DNA of 64,000 nucleotides from Pseudomonas yamanorum. GTDB lineage: Bacteria; Pseudomonadota; Gammaproteobacteria; Pseudomonadales; Pseudomonadaceae. The stretch lies in the NCBI RefSeq assembly GCF_900105735.1, contig NZ_LT629793.1, positions 1,302,001-1,366,000 on the forward strand, given 5' to 3'. Under the pieces are notes generated by a model. It did no database searches and had not been told where the DNA came from. It saw only the letters and a program-made list of their open reading frames with translations. The position numbers and the translations under genes were made by a program. Positions 9,466 to 17,825 of the stretch are shown in pieces. Each line of letters opens with the position of its first letter. Positions within the stretch are counted from its first letter, which is position 1.

Positions 9466-10281
9466 TCAGGCTTTGAGCGACTGAGCCTTGGCCCGCATCT
9501 TGTCCGCCATCACGGTCATCTCGTCATACAGCAGTTGCGGGTTCTTCTGCTTCAGTGCCCAGGCCATGCGTCCCTGCTCGTGGGGCAGGATCATGAATTG
9601 CCCTTCAGCCACCTGCTGGTAGATGTAGTCGGCGATCTGTGCGGCGGTGATCGGCGAGCTTTCCAGCAGCTTGCCCACTTGGGCCTTCATCGCCGGCGTC
9701 GGCCCGCGGAACGAGTCCAGGAGGTTGGTCTGGAAGAAGGATGGGCACACCACGTGCACCCCGACTTCCTGCTGCTTGAGCTCCACCAGCAGGCTTTCCG
9801 AAAGCGCCACCACGCCGGCCTTGGCCACGTTGTAGTTGCTCATGGCCGGGCCCTGCATCAGGGCGGCCATGGAGGCGATGTTGATGATGCGGCCCTTGCT
9901 CTCCTCCAGCAGTGGCAGGAAGGCCTTGCAGCCCTTGACCACGCCCATGAGGTTGATTGCGATCTGCCAGTCCCAGTCTTCCAGGGACAGTTCGCTGAAG
10001 AACCCGCCCGATGCGACACCGGCGTTGTTGACGATCGCGTCGATGCCGCCGAGCTTTTCCTCACAGGCCTGCGCGAAGGCGGTGAGCTGGCTGTAGTCGC
10101 GCACGTCGCAACGCTGGGTGAAACCGTCACCGCCGGCCTGGCGCACCAGCTTGAGGGTTTCTTGCAGGCCTGCTTCGCTGACGTCCGACAAGGCCAGTTG
10201 CCAACCCTCACGGGCCCAGCGCAGAGCGATTTCGCGACCCAGGCCAGAACCGGCGCCGGTGATCATCATGCGATTTTGCAT
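9466..10281 (-). CDS. SDR-family oxidoreductase
   Basis: A 271-residue NAD(P)-dependent short-chain dehydrogenase. It shows the Rossmann cofactor motif TGAGSGLG near residue 12, NNAG near residue 85 and the catalytic YNVAK near residue 155. The substrate cannot be told from sequence. The chosen ATG gives MQNRMMITGAGSG; an open frame extends 57 codons further upstream, but a long N-terminal extension before the Rossmann fold is not expected. No partner genes are near. Confidence 0.9.
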   Translation of the reverse strand: MQNRMMITGAGSGLGREIALRWAREGWQLALSDVSEAGLQETLKLVRQAGGDGFTQRCDVRDYSQLTAFAQACEEKLGGIDAIVNNAGVASGGFFSELSLEDWDWQIAINLMGVVKGCKAFLPLLEESKGRIINIASMAALMQGPAMSNYNVAKAGVVALSESLLVELKQQEVGVHVVCPSFFQTNLLDSFRGPTPAMKAQVGKLLESSPITAAQIADYIYQQVAEGQFMILPHEQGRMAWALKQKNPQLLYDEMTVMADKMRAKAQSLKA

Positions 10282-10610
10282 AGGAAAGTAGCCTTGTGGT
10301 TCACGGAAGAAGTGAGCCGCAGTGTAGCGAAGGTTTTTCCTGCACCCACGCACCATCAGACTGCTGAATGCCCGAGGCAAACCGTGGGCCGGGTCGGATA
10401 GCGGGAAACCTGCCAAGTTCAATTTATTTGAACTAAGGGCGGTTATTTGCAACGGGGTTAAAGGAAATAAGCAAGTTAGCGAAAAGCTTTAAAAAAACAC
10501 GGAATTTTCTGCCAAACACATTGGTCGGAGTTATTAAGGCGTCCGTATCAGTTGTCGGGCCTATTCGTTAAATAACAGGTCTTTTCAGAAGACAATAAGG
10601 AAAACAAAAC
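10282..10610. other. 329-base intergenic region between SDR and DUF3309 genes
   Basis: No gene seen. AT-rich in its right half (AAGCTTTAAAAAAACACGG around 10482-10502). It must hold the promoters of both divergent genes. A loose AlgU-like pair (GAATTT, 17 bases, TCGGA at 10502-10529) is present but too weak to call. Confidence 0.6.
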
Positions 10611-10763
10611 ATGAGCCTCATTCTTATCATTATTCTGATCCTCCTGCTGGTCGGCGGTCTTCCCGTGTTTCCCCACTCACGCAACTGGGGTTACGGGCCA
10701 TCGGGTATTCTCGGTACTGTGTTGGTAGTGCTGCTGATTCTGTTGTTGCTCGGCAAGATATAA
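10611..10763 (+). CDS. DUF3309-family small membrane protein
   Basis: A 50-residue hydrophobic protein. An N-terminal helix of Leu/Ile residues (SLILIIILILLLVGG) is followed by the short conserved loop LPVFPHSRNWGYGPSG and a second helix (ILGTVLVVLLILLLLG). That layout is diagnostic of the DUF3309 family of unknown function. An AAGGA ribosome-binding site stands about 10 bases before the ATG, and a strong terminator follows the stop, so it is a free-standing gene. Confidence 0.9.
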   Translation: MSLILIIILILLLVGGLPVFPHSRNWGYGPSGILGTVLVVLLILLLLGKI

Positions 10764-10778
10764 CGCGTTCCAGCGTGC

Positions 10779-10813
10779 AAAAAAAAGAGGCCTTAAAAAG
10801 GCCTCTTTTTTTA
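10779..10813. terminator. Bidirectional rho-independent terminator
   Basis: Stem AAAAGAGGCC/GGCCTCTTTT with a short loop, flanked by an A-run on the left and a T-run on the right. It therefore serves the DUF3309 gene on the plus strand and the convergent LtaS-like gene on the minus strand. Confidence 0.92.
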
Positions 10814-10824
10814 TGCGCGGGTGT

Positions 10825-12912
10825 TTAATCCGGCTTGCCGTCCACTACACCTGCGGTGTTATCCAGCAGGCTCTTGGTAGCGGTCTGCAGGAACGATTCA
10901 AGCTTCTGCTTCAACGCAGCTTCGTCCGGCGATTCTGGAATCACCTTCCCGGTCGGGTTGGCGCCCAGTTCGTATTCCCACAACTTCGGTGGCATTTCCT
11001 TAGGCAGGACCAGCACGCGATCACCGGTGAGCAAGGCGACGGTCTGGTCGCTGCCCGACGGCTTGATCACGCCAAAGCCCTTGTCGCCTTCCGGCAGGTT
11101 GAGCAGGTCACGGCCCCAGCACTGGTGCAGGGTGTCACCGCCCAGGCGGCCCATGATGGTCGGCACGATGTCGATCTGGGTGCCCACGGTGTGGTCACGC
11201 TCGCCGAACTTCTCCTGCATGCCCGGTGCGATCATCAGCATCGGCACGTTGAAGCGGCCCAGGTCCATCTCGGTGATCTGCTGCTCGTTGCCGAAGCCGT
11301 GGTCGCCCACGATCACGAACAGGGTTTCCTTGAAGTACGGCTCCTTGCGGGCCTTTTCAAAGAACTGGCCCAAGGCCCAGTCAGAGTAGCGCATGGCGGT
11401 CAAATGCTCGTTGAGGCTGCCACGGTCGGTGACCTTCTCAACCGGCAATGGCGTCGGCAACGCGTACGGCGTGTGGTTGGACAGGGTTTGCAGCAGCGCA
11501 TAGAACGGCTTGCCGCCTTCACGCGCCTTCAACTCTTCCAGGCCACGGTTGAACATGTCCTGGTCGGACACGCCCCAGGTCGGGTCAGAAAACACCGGGT
11601 TGACGAAGTCATTACGCCCGATGAAGTTGGTCATGCCCTGGTTGCTGAAGAAGCCCGACTGGTTGTCCCAGGCGAAATCGCCGTTGTAGACATACACGTC
11701 GTCAAACTTGCGGGCGCTGAGCAACTGCGGCAGACCCGAGAGCTTGTGGCTGCCTTCCGGAGTCTGCATCAGGTATTCGAAGCCCGGCAGGTTCGGGAAG
11801 CACGCCATGGTGGCGAACATACCCTGGTGGGTGTGGGTGCCGTTGGAGAAGAAACGGTCGAACAGCAGGCCTTCCTTGGACAGTTTGTCGAAGTACGGCG
11901 TGATGTTGCCCGGACGACCCAGGGCGCCTACCGAGTGACCGGCGAAGCTTTCCATCAGGATAACCACGACGTTCTTGATCGGCAGGGTCTTCTCGGCCGG
12001 CGGCGTGAAGTCACGACGGACAGCGGCGGTGTCGGTGTCGACCAGTTTCTCGGTCGGCAGTACCAGCATGTCGCGCACAGTCTGGGTGGCCAACGGCTGT
12101 TCCAGGGTGGCTTTCCAGATGTTCGAGCGCTCTTCGGAGAAACGCGCCTTCGCCGCCGCGATCAGCGACAAGGTCCCGTTGAGGCCCAACTGGTTGGCAA
12201 AGTTCGAGTCGGTGGTGTACACGTCACCCCAACGCAGCGGCGGGCCCTGGCGCAGGGTGCCACGGATGGCGACCACGGCGACCAGCAGGCAGACCACGAA
12301 CACCGCGATGCGGGTGTACCACGGCGCCACCTGGCGGGTGCCGATGGTGCCGCCGCTGAACGGGCCACGTGGGCGCGTTGCACGGTCGGCGCCTTTAAAG
12401 GCGATGCTCAGGATCAGCGTACCCACGGCCCAGGCCAGCAGGTAGCGCACCACCGGGAAACCGTACCAGAGCATGCTCATCACGGTTTTCGGGTCTTCCT
12501 TCACATACTGGAAGACCAGGCCGTTGAGGCGCTGGTGGAATTCGCGGTAGAAGTCCATTTCCATCAGGCCCAGGAACAGGGCGATGCTGGACGCGACCGT
12601 CAGCCACAAGCGGAAAAACCCGCGCGCCGCCATGGCCCGCACGCTGAACAAGGCCAGCAGCAGCGGCACCAGCACGTACATCACCAGGCGGATATCCAGG
12701 CGCAGGCCGTTGGCGAACGCTTCAAGGAAGGTCGAGGCCGGTGTGTCGAGGATCATCTCGCGGTTGTAGACCAGCAGCGCCAGGCGCAGCAGGGAGAACA
12801 TCACCATCATGATCAAGGCACAAAGCAGCGTGTACGCCAGATGGGATTTGACGGTCGGTTGCAGCAAGCGATTAGAAGCTCGCTGCTGATTCAGGGCGTC
12901 CGGGTTTGCCAT
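10825..12912 (-). CDS. LTA synthase-family sulfatase (phosphoglycerol transferase-like membrane enzyme)
   Basis: A 695-residue inner-membrane protein with about five transmembrane helices in the first ~210 residues and a large periplasmic sulfatase-fold domain. Metal and nucleophile motifs are visible: VVVILMESFAGHSVG near residue 320, the Thr-rich SNGTHTHQG near residue 365 (catalytic Thr region) and FVIVGDHGFGNE near residue 540. In Gram-negative bacteria members of this family modify periplasmic glucans or other envelope glycans with phosphoglycerol; which one applies here is not visible. Monocistronic. Confidence 0.88.
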   Translation of the reverse strand: MANPDALNQQRASNRLLQPTVKSHLAYTLLCALIMMVMFSLLRLALLVYNREMILDTPASTFLEAFANGLRLDIRLVMYVLVPLLLALFSVRAMAARGFFRLWLTVASSIALFLGLMEMDFYREFHQRLNGLVFQYVKEDPKTVMSMLWYGFPVVRYLLAWAVGTLILSIAFKGADRATRPRGPFSGGTIGTRQVAPWYTRIAVFVVCLLVAVVAIRGTLRQGPPLRWGDVYTTDSNFANQLGLNGTLSLIAAAKARFSEERSNIWKATLEQPLATQTVRDMLVLPTEKLVDTDTAAVRRDFTPPAEKTLPIKNVVVILMESFAGHSVGALGRPGNITPYFDKLSKEGLLFDRFFSNGTHTHQGMFATMACFPNLPGFEYLMQTPEGSHKLSGLPQLLSARKFDDVYVYNGDFAWDNQSGFFSNQGMTNFIGRNDFVNPVFSDPTWGVSDQDMFNRGLEELKAREGGKPFYALLQTLSNHTPYALPTPLPVEKVTDRGSLNEHLTAMRYSDWALGQFFEKARKEPYFKETLFVIVGDHGFGNEQQITEMDLGRFNVPMLMIAPGMQEKFGERDHTVGTQIDIVPTIMGRLGGDTLHQCWGRDLLNLPEGDKGFGVIKPSGSDQTVALLTGDRVLVLPKEMPPKLWEYELGANPTGKVIPESPDEAALKQKLESFLQTATKSLLDNTAGVVDGKPD

Positions 12913-13308
12913 GTCGTTTTAGGACCCATTGGAAGTTTAAGTTGCGAATGAATACAGCGGCGCCCCGCCCTCGCCCAGGCAGGCTGGGGTAGACGGTGAA
13001 CGCAATGGCGCAAATGGTGCCCGATCAACGCCGGCAACGCCATTGATTACTCACTCCTGCAGTAGGTGGGCACTCGTTTTAGAGCACTCGACAGGGGAAA
13101 TAGCCGGCGAATTGTCTTGGATGGAATGTGAAAATTTTGTACAGCGAATATCTCGAAACACAATAACGGGACTACGGAAACAAATGTGGGAGCGGGCTTG
13201 CTCGCGAATACGGTAAATCAGTCAATACATCAGGTGACTGTTACACCGTATTCGCGAGCAAGCCCGCTCCCACACTTACTGTGCCCGCTCTGGATAGCGT
13301 CGTTTGGA
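12913..13308. other. 396-base intergenic region upstream of the LtaS-like gene
   Basis: No gene seen. It contains a REPIN in its right half and an 8-bp inverted repeat, CAATGGCG (13003) and CGCCATTG (13038), 27 bases apart, that could be a regulatory site for the leftward gene. Confidence 0.6.
13185..13274. repeat. REPIN (CGGGCTTGCTCGCG class)
   Basis: Two inverted REPs enclose a central palindromic spacer (ATACGGT...ACCGTAT). Both arms are intact TGTGGGAGCGGGCTTGCTCG copies. Confidence 0.93.
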
Positions 13309-13500
13309 TCAGATCCGCACGTTACCGCGCGGCCCGGCGATCGCCCAGATGATCAAACCCAACACCGGCAGCAGCAGGATCAGCAGGATCCACAGCACTT
13401 TGGCGCCGGTACTCGCGCCGCTTTTGAACACATTGATGATCGCCCAGATATCCAGCGCGAGGATGATCAACCCGATCAGACCATTAAAAGTGGAACCCAT
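13309..13500 (-). CDS. PLDc_N-domain small membrane protein
   Basis: A 63-residue protein with two transmembrane helices (FNGLIGLIILALDIWAIINV and LWILLILLLPVLGLIIWAIAG) and the terminal GPRG. This is the pattern of the phospholipase-D-nuclease N-terminal domain found alone in many small proteins. Function unknown. It stands alone, next to a REPIN at its 3' side. Confidence 0.87.
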   Translation of the reverse strand: MGSTFNGLIGLIILALDIWAIINVFKSGASTGAKVLWILLILLLPVLGLIIWAIAGPRGNVRI

Positions 13501-13568
13501 GGTGTCGCTCCTAAGTGAGGGCTTGCCTGCTTAGGATAGTCAGCCGTGGCCAGGGGTTCCGTTTTATT

Positions 13569-14099
13569 TCAGACGTGTACCGCAACCCGCAGGGCTTCCA
13601 GGGACGGTTCGCCCTTGATCCCGACTTCGGCACACAACTCCAGCACCCGCGGCACGTCATTGCTGTAAACCAGCACGGTCTGGATCTCGTCGTCCAGCAG
13701 TTGGCTGAAGTTCATCAGCACATAGCCGCCGTTCTCCGGATTAAGCGCGCTCATCTGGATCTGGATGCGGTTCAGCGCAGTCAGGGCTTCGGTCTTGGCC
13801 AGTTGTTTGGGCTTGAGGTTGAAGGCCACGCCCGGGCCGAACGAGGCGACGATCTGGGCGAACAGATCCAGGTAGGTGTCGGCCTGGAACAGCACGGTCT
13901 CGGGCAGGCTGCCGACAACGATCCACTCGCCCAGGGGAATCGGGAAAGTGTCGTCGTAGTTGATGTCGGGGTTGGCGGCAAGGAAAGCTTCAGGATCGGC
14001 GTAGGCCTGGGCCGCTTCGTCCGCCACCTTGGCGATCTCGGGTTCGCTCATGCAGCCGGAGCTGATTTTGCTGATGAGTTCGACGAGTGCGGTTTTCAT
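13569..14099 (-). CDS. Conserved hypothetical protein (176 aa)
   Basis: I do not recognise this protein. It is soluble and acidic, without signal peptide or membrane segment. An Ala-rich helical start (EPEIAKVADEAAQAYADPEAF) leads into an alpha/beta-looking body with GEWIVVGSLPETVLFQAD. It follows the ankyrin gene after 41 bases on the same strand, so the two are probably cotranscribed and may work together. The reading frame has normal codon use for the region and an intact start. Confidence 0.75.
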   Translation of the reverse strand: MKTALVELISKISSGCMSEPEIAKVADEAAQAYADPEAFLAANPDINYDDTFPIPLGEWIVVGSLPETVLFQADTYLDLFAQIVASFGPGVAFNLKPKQLAKTEALTALNRIQIQMSALNPENGGYVLMNFSQLLDDEIQTVLVYSNDVPRVLELCAEVGIKGEPSLEALRVAVHV

Positions 14100-14140
14100 G
14101 GGGTGGTCCTGTGGCGGGGCTGATTTTGAGGGCGCAAAGC

Positions 14141-14656
14141 CTACACCAGTTTTTGCAACTGCGCCGCCGTATCCACTGCGCCCATGGTCTGCGCGGCTGC
14201 CAGCGCGGTCACGCCCTGGGCATCGGTGGCCTTGGGGTTGGCGCCCTGGCTGATCAGGTAATCCACCATTTCGGTACGGTTGAACATCGCCGCCATCATC
14301 AAGGCTGTGCGGCCATCTGAGGATGCGCCTTCGACCAACGCACCGCCTTCGATCAACGCCTTGACCACCGGCAGGTTGCCCTTGAACGCCGCGCCGGCAA
14401 TCGGCAACTGGTTCTTGTCATTGGCAATCTGGGGATCGGCCTTGAATTCCAGCAGCACTTTTACCGCGTCCACGTGACCGTGGTAGGCCGACAGCATCAA
14501 CAGCGTATCGCCATTGTGGTTACGCAGGTTCGGCGGCAAGCCTTTGGCCAGCAATGCAGCCAGCATCGCGGCATCACCCTTGCGCGCCACGTCGAACACT
14601 TGCTCGGCAAATTCGGCGGCTTCGTCTTCGGTCATTTGTTTGGCTTGGTCTGACAT
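14141..14656 (-). CDS. Ankyrin-repeat protein
   Basis: A 171-residue cytoplasmic protein built of about four ankyrin repeats (for example GDTLLMLSAYHGHVDAVKVL near residue 55, and DGRTALMMAAMFNRTEMVDY near residue 120) after an acidic helical start. There is no signal peptide, unlike the periplasmic AnkB type linked to catalase. Ankyrin repeats mediate protein contacts; the partner is unknown. The downstream 176-aa gene is the nearest candidate. Confidence 0.9.
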   Translation of the reverse strand: MSDQAKQMTEDEAAEFAEQVFDVARKGDAAMLAALLAKGLPPNLRNHNGDTLLMLSAYHGHVDAVKVLLEFKADPQIANDKNQLPIAGAAFKGNLPVVKALIEGGALVEGASSDGRTALMMAAMFNRTEMVDYLISQGANPKATDAQGVTALAAAQTMGAVDTAAQLQKLV

Positions 14657-14752
14657 GTGGGGCTCCTTGTCTGGTGTTTCATAAGGCGCCCAGTCTCGCG
14701 ATGGAGTTCCCCACTGTCATGCCTTTTTTCCCAAAAGCGCCAATAGGCAGAA

Positions 14753-16579
14753 TCAATAACGGAACTTGCCCCCCTGGATTTCCGCCAGCAGTTGCCCGGT
14801 CACCGGCACGTAACTGTCCGATCCCGGCAGCCAGGCAAAGATCGGATCATCACCGGCCTTGCCTGGGTCGAACGCCTCCTCCTTGAGTTTCACCTTCTGG
14901 TATTTGAAGGTGCCGGTGGTTTCCATCTTCACTTTGATCCGCAGGAACAACGGCACCGCATACGCGGGCAGTTGCCCATGGGCAAACGTCAGCAGTTCGC
15001 GCATGTCCAGGGACGCCAGGGATTCCGCAGGGGTGATGGCGGCCATGCCAGCGCGGCCATTGGTGTTTTCAATCTCCACCCCGTAGGCCACCACTTCGGA
15101 GATCTGCGGGTGCTGCAGGAAGATGTTCTCGACTTCGGTGGTGGAGACGTTTTCACCTTTCCAGCGATAGGTATCCCCCAGGCGGTCGACGAATTGGGCA
15201 TGGCCGAAGCCGATGTTGCGCAACAGATCGCCGGTGTTGAAGTAGCGGTCGCCCTTCTCGAACACATCGCTGAGTACCACCTTGCGATTCTTCTCGGGGT
15301 CGGTGTAGCCGTCGAACGGTGCCTTGTCATCAATCCTGGCCAATAGCAGCCCTTGGCCGCCTTTCGGCACTTCGCGCATGAAGCCGTCAGTGCCGCGAAT
15401 CGGCTCACAGCTGTCATGGGCGTAGTCCACCAGTGCCCAGTGCATCAGGGAAAAGCCGATGGTGTTGTCGAAATTCAGCACGTTGGTGAAACCGATATTG
15501 CCGTCACTGGCGGCGTACAGCTCGCAGATGTGATCGACGCCAAAGCGCTGCTTGAATTCGGCCCAGACGCCAGGGCGCAAGCCGTTGCCGATCATCTTCG
15601 TCACCCGGTTATCCCGGTCCTGCTCGCTGACAGGCTGGTCGATCAGGTAGCGGCACAGTTCGCCGACGTAACCGAGGGTGGTCGCATTGAATCGGCGCGC
15701 ATCGTCCCAGAACTGGCTGGCGCTGAACTTGCGGCGAATCGCAAACCCCGACGCCCCAGCAATCGCTGAACCCCAGCACACGCACAGGCCGGTGGCGTGA
15801 TACAGCGGCAAGGTGCAATACACGACATCCTCGGGGCCCATATCCAGGGCGATGGTGCCGAAACTGGCCGAGGTCCTCATCCAGCGGCCGTGTTTGAAAA
15901 TACCGGCCTTGGGCAAGCCGGTGGTGCCGGAGGTGTAGATATAGAAGCAAGGGTCGTTGAAGTAGATCTGCTGGGTGCTGGCGGGGTTTTCCACCGGGCA
16001 ATCGGCGCTGGCGGCCATCAGGTCTACGTAATTCGGCGGCACGTGGGTGTGCTGCTGATCAGCAATAAACCAGGTGTTATCGGCCTCAATTGCCACCTGG
16101 CTGCGCACAGCGTCGTAGGCGCCTACCAACTCGGCCCCCACAACAATCGCCGCCGGCGTCACCAGGTTAAGGCTGTGGACCAGCGCCGCCTGGGTTTGCG
16201 AGGTATTGAGCATGGCGCAAATGCCGCCCACCTTGGCCACGGCCAGCACGCTGAGCAACAACTCGGGGCGGTTCTCGATAAACAAGGCCACCACGTCGCC
16301 CTTGCTGATCCCCTGCTGCTGCAGGTAATGGGCCATGCGGTTGGCTTGCTGGTTGGCCTGGCAATAGCTGAGCACGCGTTCGCCATACAGCAGCGCAGCG
16401 CCATCGGGATTGCGTTGAGTGGCTTGCTCGAACGTCCAGCCCAGGCCGCACGGTTGCGCCGGGTCTGTGACGTTGGCGGCGCGCATACCGCGGACCAGGC
16501 GCGGCAGGGCACGGACAATGGTGGGCACCTTACGCAGCATCTTGCCCCAGGTGATCATGTCACTCGGCGGGTGGTTCAT
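14753..16579 (-). CDS. Long-chain acyl-CoA synthetase (FATP/FadD-like, AMP-binding)
   Basis: A 608-residue adenylate-forming enzyme that activates fatty acids to acyl-CoA. The P-loop YTSGTTGLPKA lies near residue 205 and the late conserved block YFNTGDLLRNIGFGHAQFVDR contains the ATP-contact Asp. The length and the C-terminal KVKLKEEAFDPGKAGDDP resemble the fatty-acid-transport-protein (very-long-chain synthetase) subgroup. Start at the ATG giving MNHPPSDMITWGKML; the frame is open 37 codons further up but lacks family sequence. Confidence 0.9.
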   Translation of the reverse strand: MNHPPSDMITWGKMLRKVPTIVRALPRLVRGMRAANVTDPAQPCGLGWTFEQATQRNPDGAALLYGERVLSYCQANQQANRMAHYLQQQGISKGDVVALFIENRPELLLSVLAVAKVGGICAMLNTSQTQAALVHSLNLVTPAAIVVGAELVGAYDAVRSQVAIEADNTWFIADQQHTHVPPNYVDLMAASADCPVENPASTQQIYFNDPCFYIYTSGTTGLPKAGIFKHGRWMRTSASFGTIALDMGPEDVVYCTLPLYHATGLCVCWGSAIAGASGFAIRRKFSASQFWDDARRFNATTLGYVGELCRYLIDQPVSEQDRDNRVTKMIGNGLRPGVWAEFKQRFGVDHICELYAASDGNIGFTNVLNFDNTIGFSLMHWALVDYAHDSCEPIRGTDGFMREVPKGGQGLLLARIDDKAPFDGYTDPEKNRKVVLSDVFEKGDRYFNTGDLLRNIGFGHAQFVDRLGDTYRWKGENVSTTEVENIFLQHPQISEVVAYGVEIENTNGRAGMAAITPAESLASLDMRELLTFAHGQLPAYAVPLFLRIKVKMETTGTFKYQKVKLKEEAFDPGKAGDDPIFAWLPGSDSYVPVTGQLLAEIQGGKFRY

Positions 16580-16973
16580 GGCAGGAACGTCCTTTTTCTT
16601 ATTGTTCGTATGACCTCCAGCATCCTTCACCGTAAGACCGGCGCCGAATGCCTTGCAGGAAAATACGCCTGCCATTCTTCGGCTGTACACGCAGGATTTG
16701 AAAAGTTTTGTATCCCAAAAGGAAAAGGAATTTAACGGCCGGTGACGCGGTCACTATGGAAGACCTGCCTCGCCCACCCGTGGCGAAACAATTGGCAAAA
16801 CCCCGCAAAATGCAGGATGCACGATGGCCATTCATGCAAATTGCACGAAACTGAAAATCTAAAAATTTTATAACTTACTGATTTACAACGATTTTTTAAG
16901 ACATCCAATACTGGCACAATCACTGCACCTATCACTCCACGCTGCAAAACATGAGCAAACGGAGCTGATAGAT
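16580..16973. other. 394-base divergent intergenic region
   Basis: Lies between the acyl-CoA synthetase and DUF3509 genes. The right half is AT-rich (16860-16900) and ends in a sigma-54-type promoter. No gene is seen. Confidence 0.65.
16912..16927 (+). promoter_or_regulatory. Putative sigma-54 promoter of the DUF3509 gene
   Basis: TGGCACAATCACTGCA: GG and GC elements exactly 10 bases apart, with TGGCAC perfect and TTGC changed to CTGC. A start of transcription near 16938 would leave a leader of about 35 bases before the ATG. Confidence 0.6.
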
Positions 16974-17252
16974 ATGAGCCTGATCCAAGATAAATTTTCT
17001 TCTGTGTTCTCCAATTTCGACGTCACCACCCAGGCCCGTCCTGATGGCGGCATTCTGCTGACCTTGCGTAACAGCGAAGGCAAGCAGATCAAACGTTCGA
17101 TCTCTTATCAGCAACTGCACACGGCCGACCAACTGACGTGGGTCATCAGCGCGATTCGTCGCGACCTGGCTGAACAAGCCAGCGATTTGCCACAGATTTC
17201 GATGCTGCAAAGCCAGAACCGCTTTGCCCTGCCGACTTACCATTCGGCTTGA
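16974..17252 (+). CDS. DUF3509-family protein
   Basis: A 92-residue soluble protein of the Pseudomonas DUF3509 family, of unknown function (MSLIQDKFSSVFSNFDV start). A GGAG ribosome-binding site is 8 bases upstream, a sigma-54-like promoter precedes it, and a strong terminator follows. It is therefore a self-contained small gene, probably under nitrogen, flagellar or stress-type activator control. Confidence 0.85.
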   Translation: MSLIQDKFSSVFSNFDVTTQARPDGGILLTLRNSEGKQIKRSISYQQLHTADQLTWVISAIRRDLAEQASDLPQISMLQSQNRFALPTYHSA

Positions 17253-17276
17253 TTGACATGCAGGACCCGAACAGGT

Positions 17277-17308
17277 CGTGGTGCCGTTGCGCACCACGGC
17301 CTTTTTTT
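17277..17308 (+). terminator. Rho-independent terminator of the DUF3509 gene
   Basis: Perfect stem CGTGGTGC/GCACCACG, 6-base loop, then GGCC and a run of seven T. The T-run touches the stop codon of the convergent LuxR-type gene. Confidence 0.9.
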
Positions 17309-17591
17309 ATTCGCACAATCCCTGCTTGATCGCCTCGTTCACAGCCTGGACGCGGTTAGTCACCTGCAACTTGCCGTAGATATTGCGCAGGTGAAACTTC
17401 ACCGTAGCCTGGGAAATTGAGCGAATCCTGCTGATTTCCCACACCGTCTTACCCTCGACCGCCCAATGCAGAATTTCCCGTTCCTTTGGGGTCAAGGGCT
17501 TACCCGACAACATCGCACGCGTCTTGCGGCTGGCAACCGGTGCGTTATCAGTGTGCGTGGACGGTTGTTCCTGTGGCTCTGTACCGCTCAT
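17307..17591 (-). CDS. LuxR-type HTH-only transcriptional regulator
   Basis: A 94-residue protein that is little more than a GerE/LuxR DNA-binding domain (LTPKEREILHWAVEGKTVWEISRIRSISQA region, residues ~32-90). A polar N-terminal tail of 30 residues precedes it. There is no receiver or autoinducer domain, so it resembles the GerE/short orphan LuxR type and must get its signal in another way. It is free-standing and convergent with the DUF3509 gene; targets unknown. Confidence 0.88.
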   Translation of the reverse strand: MSGTEPQEQPSTHTDNAPVASRKTRAMLSGKPLTPKEREILHWAVEGKTVWEISRIRSISQATVKFHLRNIYGKLQVTNRVQAVNEAIKQGLCE

Positions 17592-17783
17592 GCAGGCCTC
17601 CTCTTCATATGGGTCTTGTAACGCCCGAAGTCGGATTCCTCCTATTGACAGGCGAGTAAATATTTCGACCAGAGAGAGTTACACAAAGAGAGGAAGTATT
17701 AAGTAAGGCCAAAGATAAACAGCTGTTGCCCACAAACTTTAAAGTTTATTCCTACAGTGATTTCCAACCAGCAGGAATTGAAC

Positions 17784-17813
17784 TAAAAAAAATGCCCCCT
17801 ATTCAGGAGGCAT
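17784..17813 (-). terminator. Rho-independent terminator (minus strand) after the ARD-like gene
   Basis: Read on the minus strand: stem ATGCCTCCT/AGGGGGCAT with one mismatch, loop GAAT, then a run of eight T. It lies 13 bases after the stop. Confidence 0.8.
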
Positions 17814-17825
17814 TGGCAGGCAACC

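Noticed and set aside
10502..10529. AlgU-type promoter (GAATTT, 17 bases, TCGGA) before the DUF3309 gene
   Set aside because: Both boxes deviate from the GAACTT/TCTGA consensus and no further evidence supports it.
10813..12951. 712-codon open frame on the plus strand
   Set aside because: Antisense to the LtaS-like gene, rich in His, Arg and Gln, and beginning inside the bidirectional terminator. It is a shadow of the real gene.
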